Below are positions 1-8,701 of a stretch of DNA of 64,000 nt, one piece after another; the stretch's first letter is position 1; the number at the start of each line of letters is the position of its first letter. Origin of the DNA: Phycisphaeraceae bacterium (GTDB lineage Bacteria; Planctomycetota; Phycisphaerae; Phycisphaerales; Phycisphaeraceae); assembly GCA_029260655.1 (NCBI GenBank), contig JAJDCU010000001.1:18434-82433 (forward strand). Reading direction: 5' to 3'. The notes beneath the pieces are model-generated. The model made no database searches. It was given only the letters and a program-made list of their open reading frames with translations, and was not told the DNA's origin. A program made the translations under genes and the position numbers.

Positions 1-2
1 GG

Positions 3-1736
3 CTGAAGATGGCCGGGACCGATTACGGGCCGAAAGTCCAGACCGACCTGTCCCTGTGCGTCAATGACGGCGCCTGCGAACGGATCCACGCCTGCCCGTC
101 GTTTGAGGAAGTCACCGTCACCCGCCGTCAGCCCAAGCGGATGGGCGATGAGTACGTGGACCTGGGCGATCTGCCCGAGCCCGAGCGTCCGATCCACGCC
201 GAGCAGCCGACCTGGCGTGCTCACCTCTGCGGCGTCGGGGGGATGGGTATCGGTGTCGCCACCGCGATCCTGGTCAAGGCCGGGCACGAGATGGGCTACC
301 AGGTCCGGTTCCTTGATAAGAAGGGCCTGGCGATCCGAAACGGGGGTGTGTTCTCACAACTGGTCTACTCCCGTCCCCAGCCCAGCGGCCAACCGGTGCC
401 CACCACGGCGCAGATCCCCTACGGCACGGCCGACCTGTTGATCGGGATCGACCTGCTCGAGGCCGCGCGCTCGATCGACCCGAAATTACCGTACCGTGTC
501 GCTTCGCCCAAACGCACCGCCGCCGTCGTCAACACCGCCAAGACCCCGACGATCCTTTCGCTGATGGGCCGGGACGACTTCGATATCGACGACCTGCAGG
601 AAACGGTCAAACGCTACGCCGTGGAGGATCGCTACGTCGGTGTCAACGTCGGGGATCTGTGCGAACGGATCCTGGACACCAAGCTCTACGCCAACATCAT
701 GATGTTGGGGGTCGCGTTCCAGAAGGGGTACCTGCCTTTGACCCGGCAGGTGATCGAGAACGCGATCGTCGATGTGACCAAGGGCGAGCGTGAGCGGAAC
801 CTGCGTTCGTTTACGATCGGCCGGAAGATCGCCGTCCGCCCCGACCTGTTCGTCGTCGAGCCCCAGCACGAATACGAGTCGGCCAGGCAGGCGCTGCGCC
901 GCAAGGTCAACACCCTCGAAGCCTGGTACGGCAGCGAGTGGGTCGGTCAGGTCATCGACCGCACGAAAGGCCAGCGGATCGCCAAACAGTTCCGCGTACT
1001 GATGCGGCAGACCTTCCGCGCCACACGGGGCATGCACGTCGAGGACGAGCTGATGCGCGACGTGATCATCCGGGCCTACGACTGTGTGCTCTGGGGCGGG
1101 ATCGAGTACGCCAAGCGCTACTGCGACCGTCTGGTCGAGGTCTTCCAGAAGGACGACCCGGAGCACGGCTACCTGGTCACCCGGGCCGTGGTCTGGAACC
1201 TGGCCAAGGTGATGCTGATCAAGGATGAGGTCTACGTCTCGGCCCTATTAACCAGCCCGGAGAAGTACCGCCGGGACCGCAAGCGGTTTAACGTCAACCC
1301 CGAGCGCGGCGACAAGATCATCTACCGCCACCACAACCGACCCGAGTTCGAGGTCTTCGGCCGGCGCATCCGGTTCGACTTCAAGGCCAGGGACTGGCAG
1401 CTCCGCATCATGTCGTCCTGCGCCTTCCTGCGCAGGCTGATGCCCGGCTGGCATATCCGTGAAAAACAGTTCCGCGACTGGTATGAACAACTGGTCGATC
1501 GGCTTGATTGGCACGGCGGGCGGGATTACCAGCGCTGGGCCGCGATCCTCGATACGCCCAAGGCCGTCACCGGCTACCGGGAAGTACGCTACCCCAAGAT
1601 GGAAGCCGCGCGCAAGCAGGCCGAGCAGCTCTTGGCGATGGACCCCCAGTCCTTCGAGCCCGCCGCCGTCGACAAGCCCGCCGAGGAAGATCAACCCCTG
1701 GTTAGCCTCCCCGTCGTCCAGCCCGCGGGGGTGTAG
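3..1736 (+). CDS. Indolepyruvate:ferredoxin oxidoreductase, C-terminal part (cut by window start)
   Basis: The reading frame is open to the left edge, so the N-terminal thiamine-diphosphate half lies outside the window. Near the visible start is a Cys-rich segment (CVNDGACERIHACPSF) like the iron-sulfur region of fused 2-oxoacid:ferredoxin oxidoreductases. A gamma-type 2-oxoacid oxidoreductase domain follows, with GVGGMG about 75 residues after the first Met and FLDKKGLAIRNGGVFS after it. The last 250-300 residues match the extra C-terminal domain (DUF6537-like) of large fused indolepyruvate oxidoreductases. The family oxidatively decarboxylates indolepyruvate and other aryl pyruvates to acyl-CoA while reducing ferredoxin. 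The tail after about residue 545 is low-complexity (Pro, Ala, Glu). The next gene converges on it. The family is fairly certain; the exact 2-oxoacid is inferred. Confidence 0.85.
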   Translation: MKMAGTDYGPKVQTDLSLCVNDGACERIHACPSFEEVTVTRRQPKRMGDEYVDLGDLPEPERPIHAEQPTWRAHLCGVGGMGIGVATAILVKAGHEMGYQVRFLDKKGLAIRNGGVFSQLVYSRPQPSGQPVPTTAQIPYGTADLLIGIDLLEAARSIDPKLPYRVASPKRTAAVVNTAKTPTILSLMGRDDFDIDDLQETVKRYAVEDRYVGVNVGDLCERILDTKLYANIMMLGVAFQKGYLPLTRQVIENAIVDVTKGERERNLRSFTIGRKIAVRPDLFVVEPQHEYESARQALRRKVNTLEAWYGSEWVGQVIDRTKGQRIAKQFRVLMRQTFRATRGMHVEDELMRDVIIRAYDCVLWGGIEYAKRYCDRLVEVFQKDDPEHGYLVTRAVVWNLAKVMLIKDEVYVSALLTSPEKYRRDRKRFNVNPERGDKIIYRHHNRPEFEVFGRRIRFDFKARDWQLRIMSSCAFLRRLMPGWHIREKQFRDWYEQLVDRLDWHGGRDYQRWAAILDTPKAVTGYREVRYPKMEAARKQAEQLLAMDPQSFEPAAVDKPAEEDQPLVSLPVVQPAGV

Positions 1737-1740
1737 GGAT

Positions 1741-1797
1741 GTTCAATGTGTGATGTTTAATGTGTGATGTGTGATCTTTGTAGATTGCACATTGAAC
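1741..1797. repeat. Inverted repeat between convergent genes
   Basis: The 10-mer GTTCAATGTG (1741-1750) recurs as its exact reverse complement at 1788-1797. The short spacer holds several TGTGATGT-like repeats. It fills the 80-bp gap between two converging genes, where it could form a bidirectional terminator or processing hairpin. There is no T tract, so it is not a standard intrinsic terminator. Confidence 0.6.
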
Positions 1798-1818
1798 TTT
1801 GAACATCTCACATCGATC

Positions 1819-3255
1819 TCACGCCGCCTTGTTCGATTGGCCACCGCCGCCGCATACGTGCTCCAGTTTGTTCAGGCCGTTGTAGGCGGCAACCTTGTAG
1901 GCCTCGGCGAGGGTGGGGAAGTTGAAGACGTTGTCGATGAAGAAGTCGGCCTTGCCGCCCAGGGCCATCACCGCCTGGCCGATGTGGACGAGTTCCGTTA
2001 CGCCCGATCCGATCGCGTGGATGCCCAGCAATTCGCGAGTGTCCTGGTGGATCAACAGCTTGAGCATCCCGGTATCGTCGCCCAGCAGCCGGCCGCGGGC
2101 GATCTCCTTGTAAGAAGCGATCCCTGCTTCGTAAGGGATGGCTTCCTCGGTGAGCTGCTCCTCGGTCTTGCCGACCATCGAGATCTCCGGGACGGTGAAG
2201 ATGCCGAAGGGGAACACGGTGTTGAACCCGTCGGTCTTGACCCCAAAGGCGTGGCATATCGCGCGCCGGCCCTGCTCCATGCTCGTGCTGGCTAGGGCGG
2301 GGAACCCGATCACATCGCCCGCGGCGTAGACGTGCTCGACGTTGGTCTGGTAGTGCTCGTTGACGTTGAGCCGGCCCCGGTCGTCGTATTCGATCCCGAC
2401 GTTTTCCAGGGCAAGCGCGCCGCAGACGCCCTGCCTGCCGACGGCATACAGCAGCGTCTGGGCCTTGAGCCGTTTGCCGGATTCCAGCGTCGCCTGCACC
2501 AGCTTCACGCCGCGCTCGTCCGGGTCTAGTTCCTGGATCGATTCGACCTTCTCGCCCATCCGCAGGGTGATGCCGCTGCTGCGCATGTGGTACTGGAACG
2601 CCTCGGTGATCTCCCGGTCCAGGAAGCCCAGGACCATGTTCCGCCCTTCGACCAGCGTGACGCGCACGCCCAGCGTCGCCATGATGCAGGCGTACTCGCA
2701 GCCGATCACCCCGCCGCCGACGACGATCATCGACTTGGGCAGGCGCTGGAGCTTGAGCACCTGGTCCGAGCAGAAGATGCTGTCTTCGTTAAATGGGATG
2801 CTGTCGGGTTTGGCGGGCCGTGTCCCCACCCCCAGCATGAACTTGTCTGCGGTGAGCATCTCCATCTCGTCTTCGCGGACGACCTGGACGAGATTGGGCC
2901 CTTCGAAGTGGGCGGTCCCCCAGACCAGGTCGATGTCGTTCCGCTCGAACTGATCGCGGATCATTTCCCACTCGTGGCGGATGACCTGCTGGCTGACCGA
3001 GACGAGGTCCGCGATGGTGATGTCTTTCTTGACACGGTAGCTCTGGCCGAACAGCCCGCGCTGGTTGGCGCCGGTGAGGTGGACCGCCGCTTCGCGCAAG
3101 GCCTTGGACGGGATCGTCCCGGTATTGACCTGGGCGCCGCCGAGGACATTGCTGCCCTCGATGATCGCGACCCGCTTGCCGAGCTTGGCAGCCTGGATCG
3201 CGGCCTTCTGGCCCGCCGGGCCCGTCCCGATGACGACGAGGTCGTAATGCTTCAT
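1819..3255 (-). CDS. sthA: Soluble pyridine nucleotide transhydrogenase
   Basis: A 478-residue flavoprotein of the pyridine nucleotide-disulfide reductase family. It has an N-terminal FAD Rossmann motif (VVIGTGPAGQKAA), the segment NTGTIPSKALREA typical of SthA, a second NAD(P) fold (VVGGGVIGCEYA, residues about 180-192) and a C-terminal dimerisation domain. The redox-active Cys pair of lipoamide and glutathione reductases is absent: the position before GTIPSKALR reads GGAQVNT. This fits SthA, which shuttles hydride between NADPH and NAD+ through FAD without a disulfide. The enzyme is cytosolic and balances NADPH. It is a single gene; ATG at 3255. Confidence 0.92.
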   Translation of the reverse strand: MKHYDLVVIGTGPAGQKAAIQAAKLGKRVAIIEGSNVLGGAQVNTGTIPSKALREAAVHLTGANQRGLFGQSYRVKKDITIADLVSVSQQVIRHEWEMIRDQFERNDIDLVWGTAHFEGPNLVQVVREDEMEMLTADKFMLGVGTRPAKPDSIPFNEDSIFCSDQVLKLQRLPKSMIVVGGGVIGCEYACIMATLGVRVTLVEGRNMVLGFLDREITEAFQYHMRSSGITLRMGEKVESIQELDPDERGVKLVQATLESGKRLKAQTLLYAVGRQGVCGALALENVGIEYDDRGRLNVNEHYQTNVEHVYAAGDVIGFPALASTSMEQGRRAICHAFGVKTDGFNTVFPFGIFTVPEISMVGKTEEQLTEEAIPYEAGIASYKEIARGRLLGDDTGMLKLLIHQDTRELLGIHAIGSGVTELVHIGQAVMALGGKADFFIDNVFNFPTLAEAYKVAAYNGLNKLEHVCGGGGQSNKAA

Positions 3256-3397
3256 ATCTGTGTACCGCCTCGCAGTTTACGCCTATAGATGTAACGATCG
3301 GCTTAATCCGATACCGCTGTAAGACTTGATCGGCATGTCCGGGCGTCGAATGAAGCGGGGCGGAGGTCCGGTAAGGCGGGCGTGAAGGGGGCGCACT

Positions 3398-3420
3398 AAA
3401 AAAAGCGCGGTCGGCCGCGC
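3398..3420 (-). terminator. Intrinsic terminator of sodA
   Basis: Read on the minus strand, a GC-only stem (GCGCGG/CCGCGC, loop CCGA) is followed at once by seven T. It lies about 45 bp past the sodA stop codon, a textbook position. Confidence 0.85.
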
Positions 3421-3462
3421 CTGGTGAAAAGCTTCACGTGTGTGTCTTGATCCCTTGGTCGG

Positions 3463-4089
<627 letters not shown>

Positions 4090-4515
4090 CTGGGTTTCCG
4101 ATCTAGTTTGTAAGTATTGTTTCAAAAGCACGTTACCTCCTTTGTTGAGGTTCACGTGCAGGATTCAAGGGAGTGTATGAATGAGTTCTTACACGGTCAA
4201 GATCGTGCTGAGGGTGATCTGTGGGGATCCTGTGGAGGTGGTAAATGATGTAAACCGTTTAGAAAAAGTCAGTTGTGTGATCTTCGAAGCGCGATTTGTC
4301 GCCGCTGGATCGTGGGGCTTGGGGAAAATAGTTAGAGATATTTGGAATTTTTCTAAATAAGGTGAACCTAAAACGGGGTTTGTGGTGTACATATAGGTGT
4401 ATCCGAGGCCGAAGGCCTGGCAGCCCCGCCAGACTTAAGGCCACCAGATGCACACCGCCCTGCGGCGGGCGGGCAAGCGGTCGATCCAGGGGATCATGGA
4501 AAAGTGAGGTGCACT
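4090..4515. other. Divergent intergenic region, sodA / sigma factor
   Basis: This 426-bp region separates two divergent genes, so it must hold both promoters. The part at about 4190-4390 is clearly AT-richer than its surroundings. The half near the sigma gene is GC-rich, with small stems such as GGCCGAAGGCC near 4410. I see no convincing -35/-10 pair and no coding signal. The short frames here lack family resemblance and ribosome binding sites. Confidence 0.5.
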
Positions 4516-5517
4516 ATGGCGGAACGGACCCGTCGAAACTCCCCCTTAAGCCGGTCAGTTAACCGACGGCGCGTGTCACAGGCATGGTCCGGCCGAGCCT
4601 TGGGCTCCGCCGAAAAGGCCCAGGTCCATGCTATCCTCACCGGCAAGTACGAGTACATGGACAACGATGCTTTCGCGCTGTCCGACGAAGAGGCGGTCCG
4701 TCTGCTTTTTGACGAGCCCGACCCGACGCCCCAGCCGGACACCAGTTGGTACCAGCCGGTGATGGCCAACTCCGTCGCGCTGCGCCAAAGCAGGAACGCA
4801 CCCGCGGTGCTGCTGACCGCCAAGCAGGAGCGCGTGATTTTTCTGCAATACAACTACAGCCGATTCCGGGTGTGCAGGCTTCGTGACCAACTGCTTGAGA
4901 AGCGCAGGGTTTCACCCGCCGCCGGGCGCGAGATGCTCGCCTGGCACCGCAAGGCCAGCGGCTACCGCGACCAGATCGCGCAGATCAACCTCGCGCTGGT
5001 GTTGGCGATGGCGAAACGCACCCGCATGGGCGAGATGGACTTCGGCGACCTGGTCAGCGAAGGGAACATGGCCCTGCTGCGCGCGATCGATAAGTTCGAC
5101 GCCGCGCGTGGGTTCAAGTTCTCGACCTACGGCTGCCGGGCGATCCTCAAGGCGTTCAGCCGAGCCGGGATCAAGTTCAGCCGGTACCGAGGCATGTTCC
5201 CCACCGATTACGACCCGGCGATGGAGCGCTCGGATTACGCCGAGACCCGGCGGGTCGAGCACGAGTTGGACTGCGCCGACGAGGTCAAGCTGATCGTTAC
5301 CCGCAACATCGCCGAGCTGACCGATATCGAGCAGGAGGTCATCGAGCACCGCTTCGCCGTCAACCGCAAGATCCCCAAGGGCAAGCCCGAACCACGGAGG
5401 CTGACCCTTGAGCAGGTCGGCAAGATCATCGGCGTGACCAAGGAGCGTGTCCGGCAGATCCAGAACAAAGCCCTGGAAAAGATCCGCATCACGCTTGAGG
5501 AAGGGTATCTGGCGTAG
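4516..5517 (+). CDS. Sigma-70 family RNA polymerase sigma factor
   Basis: A 333-residue sigma factor. Region 2 is about residues 160-220 (DLVSEGNMALLRAIDKFD, then GFKFSTYGCRAILKAFSRA), covering core binding and -10 recognition. Region 4 is at the C-terminus (LTLEQVGKIIGVTKERVRQIQ followed by ALEKIR), a near-canonical helix-turn-helix for the -35 element. The first 110 residues are unusual, and no clear region 3 separates regions 2 and 4. It is larger than ECF factors but smaller than RpoD, so it is probably an alternative group 2/3 factor. ATG 4516 is chosen because GAGG sits six bases upstream; a GTG at 4504 is the alternative. No anti-sigma gene is adjacent. Confidence 0.88.
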   Translation: MAERTRRNSPLSRSVNRRRVSQAWSGRALGSAEKAQVHAILTGKYEYMDNDAFALSDEEAVRLLFDEPDPTPQPDTSWYQPVMANSVALRQSRNAPAVLLTAKQERVIFLQYNYSRFRVCRLRDQLLEKRRVSPAAGREMLAWHRKASGYRDQIAQINLALVLAMAKRTRMGEMDFGDLVSEGNMALLRAIDKFDAARGFKFSTYGCRAILKAFSRAGIKFSRYRGMFPTDYDPAMERSDYAETRRVEHELDCADEVKLIVTRNIAELTDIEQEVIEHRFAVNRKIPKGKPEPRRLTLEQVGKIIGVTKERVRQIQNKALEKIRITLEEGYLA

Positions 5518-5521
5518 AGAG

Positions 5522-5685
5522 GCTGTTAGCCATTAGCCAGTAGCCAGTAGCCTTTAGCAATCAGCAGTTAGCCTATGCAGTCAAAACAACAAAACCCTCG
5601 GTTGAGGCCGAGGGTTTTTGTTTTATCTATTCGGGCGCCTCGGCTTCTGTCTAATAGCTTATAGCTAACAGCTAAAGGCTATTCG
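5522..5685. repeat. TTAGCC-type repeats flanking a terminator
   Basis: Degenerate copies of TTAGCCAGTAGCC fill 5522-5572. Their reverse complements (CTAATAGC..GCTAACAGC) fill 5651-5683. AGCCTTTAGC at 5549-5558 is exactly complementary to 5671-5680, and GCTGTTAGC at 5522-5530 to 5664-5672. The terminator at 5591-5619 lies in the middle, giving a nested palindrome between two convergent genes. The 13-mer GTTAGCCATTAGC at 5525 recurs at 59721. Confidence 0.7.
5591..5619. terminator. Bidirectional intrinsic terminator
   Basis: A perfect stem (ACCCTCGG/CCGAGGGT, loop TTGAGG) has an A-rich run on the left and a T-rich run (TTTTTGTTTT) on the right. It can therefore stop transcription from both the sigma gene and the converging TPR gene. 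Confidence 0.9.
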
Positions 5686-5693
5686 CTTCCCCA

Positions 5694-6668
5694 TCAAATC
5701 CGGCTGAACCTCGACAGCAGGTCGGTGATCCTCGGCTGCTGGGGTTTGAGCTTGATACTCTTACGCCAGGCGCTTAGGGCCTCGTCTCGCCGGGCGGTGC
5801 TGATGCGGCCGTCCTGGATATAGAGCGTCATCAGGCAGGCGCCCAGCCCGTTGAGGGTTGCGGTGTCGTCGGGGGCCAGGGCGATGGCCTGACGGTATTG
5901 AAAGAGCGCCGGCTTGAACTGACGCATCTTGAACTTGACGTACCCCAGGCGTTCGTAGGCCGTGACCGACGGGCTGCGGCGGATCAGCGCCTCCAGCACA
6001 TTCAGCGCCTGCTGGAAATTATTCAGGTGGATATGCGCGTCGGCCAAACCCAGCAGCACCGGGTCAGCCAGGTTGCCCAACTCGGCGGCCTGGCGGTAGG
6101 TGTCCACCGCATCTTCGTAGCGCCCCAGCAGGTTGAACGTCGCCGCCAGGTTGCACCACGCGGCCTGGCTGTCGGGTTCAAGGCGTGTGGCGATCTGCAC
6201 GAATGTCAGCGCCTCGCCGGGCCGGCCTAGCTGAAGGTACGCCGAGCCCATTTCCCGGTTGACCTCGAAGCTGTCGGGGTTCAGCCGCCAGGCCATCTTG
6301 TACGACCGCAGCGCCTCGCGCACCCGGCCCAGGTACTGCTTCATCAGGCCCAGGCTGTAGTGCGCTTCGAACTTGTTCGGGTCGACGATCGTGGCCCGCT
6401 CGTAGGCCCGGCTGGCAAGCTCGTAGTCGCCGCGCTGCTGGTAGACCCCGCCCATGCCCATGTGAGCCTCGGCGATGTTGGGGTTCTCCTCCAGCGCCAG
6501 CCCGAATGCAGCCAGTGCCGAGTCCAGCAACCCCTGGTCAAGGTATATCTCGGCCTCGCCGAGGTGGGCCTGGGCGCGCCGGTTGGCGTTGTAGGCAGGG
6601 GTCAGCTCACAGCCGGTGAACATCACGGCGGCGGCCAACACGACGGCAAGCTGGGTAGGGCATCGCAT
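5694..6668 (-). CDS. TPR-repeat lipoprotein
   Basis: A 324-residue protein with a lipoprotein signal peptide: hydrophobic LAVVLAAAVMF ending in the lipobox FTGC, with Cys at residue 20. It is therefore lipid-anchored. From about residue 35 onward it is almost entirely tetratricopeptide repeats, roughly seven units with the A/G-Y/F-A pattern (AEAHMGMGGVYQQRGDYELA, then FEAHYSLGLMKQYLGRVREA). TPR lipoproteins of this kind act as scaffolds in envelope complexes such as pilus, secretion or cell-wall machinery. The partner is not evident, because the neighbours are a sigma factor (convergent) and NAD synthase (divergent). Confidence 0.85.
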   Translation of the reverse strand: MRCPTQLAVVLAAAVMFTGCELTPAYNANRRAQAHLGEAEIYLDQGLLDSALAAFGLALEENPNIAEAHMGMGGVYQQRGDYELASRAYERATIVDPNKFEAHYSLGLMKQYLGRVREALRSYKMAWRLNPDSFEVNREMGSAYLQLGRPGEALTFVQIATRLEPDSQAAWCNLAATFNLLGRYEDAVDTYRQAAELGNLADPVLLGLADAHIHLNNFQQALNVLEALIRRSPSVTAYERLGYVKFKMRQFKPALFQYRQAIALAPDDTATLNGLGACLMTLYIQDGRISTARRDEALSAWRKSIKLKPQQPRITDLLSRFSRI

Positions 6669-6810
6669 GGTTGAACATCATATCGGCTTGGGCTTTGGGT
6701 TGTTGCCAAAATCATAGACCGGGGGGACACAACGCCCGCCCAGGCTTACAATCCGCTACCTGACCACGAACCCGATGCGGGATATACCCTTGTTACCGGA
6801 GCCAAACCCG

Positions 6811-8580
6811 ATGCGAGCCGCGCTGGCGCAGATCAACCCGACCGTAGGCGATATCCAGGGCAACAGCCGGCTGATACGCCAGGCGATCCAGCGCGCGGGC
6901 GACCAGGGGGCTAAATTGGTGGTCTTCCCCGAGCTTTCGGTGATCGGGTATCCGCCCAAGGACCTGCTGCTTAAGCCCGCGGTGATCGAGGCTTGCAGTC
7001 AGGCGGTGGCTGATCTGGCCAAGGACTGCCGGGGGATCGCCGCGATCATCGGCCACCCCAGCCCGTCCGATAACCCAAGCGGCCGGCTCCTGTTCAACGC
7101 CGCGAGCCTCTGCTACGACGGCCGGGTCCGGCACCGGCGGGTCAAGAGCCTGCTGCCGACCTACGACGTCTTCGATGAGCACCGATACTTCGAGCCCGGG
7201 CCCGATGTCCAGATCACACCGCTAAACGGGCTGAACCTTGGGATCAGCATCTGCGAAGACCTCTGGAACGACCGCGGCATCGTCGACCGTCAGCTCTACC
7301 ACGACAACCCGATCAGTGAACTGGCCAGACGCGGGGCAAACCTTTTCATTAACTGCTCGGCTTCGCCGTTTACCGTCGGCAAGCACGACATGCGCCTGGG
7401 GCTGATGAGCCAGGCGGCGATGCGTCACGGCCTGCCGGTGCTCTACTGCAACCAGGTCGGGGGCAACGACGAGCTGGTCTTCGACGGCAACTCATGCGCG
7501 GTCGGGCCCGACGGCCGATTGATCGGTCACGCCAAAGATTTCGAGCCCGACCTGTTGATCGTGGACGTCCCGGTGCCGGGGCAGGGCGGCGCGGGCGAGC
7601 AGCCCAAGCCGACCGCGGGGGGCGAAAAGCCGCAAGCGGCGCGGATCGAATCGCGTAAGGACGGGATCGCCTCGGCGTACCACGCGCTGGTGCTGGGGCT
7701 GCGCGACTACTGCCGAAAGTGCGGGTTCAAATCCGTCGTGCTGGGCCTAAGCGGCGGCATAGATTCGGCGGTCTGCTGCGCGGTGGCGGTCGCGGCGCTG
7801 GGCAAGGAAAACGTGCACGGGGTAGCGATGCCAAGCCGGTACTCATCCACCGGATCGGAAACCGACGCCGAGAAGCTGGCGAAGAACCTGGGCATCGTGT
7901 TCCATAGCGTCGCCATCGAGCCCGCCCACACCGCTTTTGAGCAGATGCTTGCGCCGATATTCGAGGGTACCGACCCCGGTGTCGCCGAAGAAAACATCCA
8001 GGCCCGCGCCCGCGGTGTTTTGCTCATGGCGATCAGCAACAAGTTCGGCTCGATGCTCGTGACCACCGGGAACAAGAGTGAGTTGGCCGTGGGCTACTGC
8101 ACACTCTACGGCGACATGGCCGGCGGGCTGGCGGTCTTGTCGGACGTCCCCAAGACACTGGTTTACAAACTCGCTAACTGGATCAACGACAACCCCGGCT
8201 CCCCGCTTCGCATGGAGTTCGGCAAGCCGGTCATCCCCAAGGACACGATCACCAAACCCCCCAGCGCCGAGCTGCGCGAGAACCAGACCGACCAGGATTC
8301 GCTGCCGGAATACGAGGTGCTTGACGAGATCATCGAACGATTCGTCGAGCAGGAGCAATCGGCGAAGCAGATCATCGACGAGACCGGCTACGATTCAGAG
8401 ATCGTCCTGAAGATGGTCCGCCTGATCGACTTGAACGAATACAAACGCAAGCAGGCCGCACCCGGGCTGAAGATCACCGGCCGGGCGTTTGGGTTTGGTC
8501 GACGCATGCCGATCGCACAGCGGTACGACAACCGGCGTGTGGTCGAGACGGACAGGAAAGAAGAAACGCCACAGGGATGA
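6811..8580 (+). CDS. nadE: Glutamine-dependent NAD+ synthase
   Basis: A 589-residue two-domain enzyme. The N-terminal nitrilase-type glutaminase (about 1-270) shows the Glu-Lys-Cys triad: Glu in FPELSVIGYPPKDLL, Lys in RRVKSLLPTYDVFDE and Cys in GISICEDLWND. The C-terminal ATP-pyrophosphatase domain (about 290-580) has the P-loop SGGIDSAV and the GNKSELAVGY motif. It makes NAD+ from deamido-NAD, ATP and glutamine. ATG 6811 matches the family start and has GGAG about nine bases upstream. The last codons and the stop lie inside a CAGGGATGAACGC-type repeat, so the C-terminal TPQG is repeat-derived. Confidence 0.95.
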   Translation: MRAALAQINPTVGDIQGNSRLIRQAIQRAGDQGAKLVVFPELSVIGYPPKDLLLKPAVIEACSQAVADLAKDCRGIAAIIGHPSPSDNPSGRLLFNAASLCYDGRVRHRRVKSLLPTYDVFDEHRYFEPGPDVQITPLNGLNLGISICEDLWNDRGIVDRQLYHDNPISELARRGANLFINCSASPFTVGKHDMRLGLMSQAAMRHGLPVLYCNQVGGNDELVFDGNSCAVGPDGRLIGHAKDFEPDLLIVDVPVPGQGGAGEQPKPTAGGEKPQAARIESRKDGIASAYHALVLGLRDYCRKCGFKSVVLGLSGGIDSAVCCAVAVAALGKENVHGVAMPSRYSSTGSETDAEKLAKNLGIVFHSVAIEPAHTAFEQMLAPIFEGTDPGVAEENIQARARGVLLMAISNKFGSMLVTTGNKSELAVGYCTLYGDMAGGLAVLSDVPKTLVYKLANWINDNPGSPLRMEFGKPVIPKDTITKPPSAELRENQTDQDSLPEYEVLDEIIERFVEQEQSAKQIIDETGYDSEIVLKMVRLIDLNEYKRKQAAPGLKITGRAFGFGRRMPIAQRYDNRRVVETDRKEETPQG

Positions 8581-8660
8581 ACGCGGATGAACGCAGATAA
8601 AGCGGATAGGCAAGACGCCGGACGCGCATCCTATCAGCGTTCATCTGCGTTTATCCCTGT
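8571..8660. repeat. CAGGGATAAACGC-type inverted repeat, copy 1
   Basis: The left arm at 8571-8594 (starts ACAGGGATGAACGC) pairs with the right arm at 8637-8660 over 24 positions with two mismatches. It lies between nadE and the converging brkB-like gene and overlaps the nadE stop. The sequence is closely related to the arms at 58357-58449. Confidence 0.85.
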
Positions 8661-8701
8661 TCCACCCGCATTTTCAGCGTCTGCGTGGTTCTGTGACTTA
8701 T

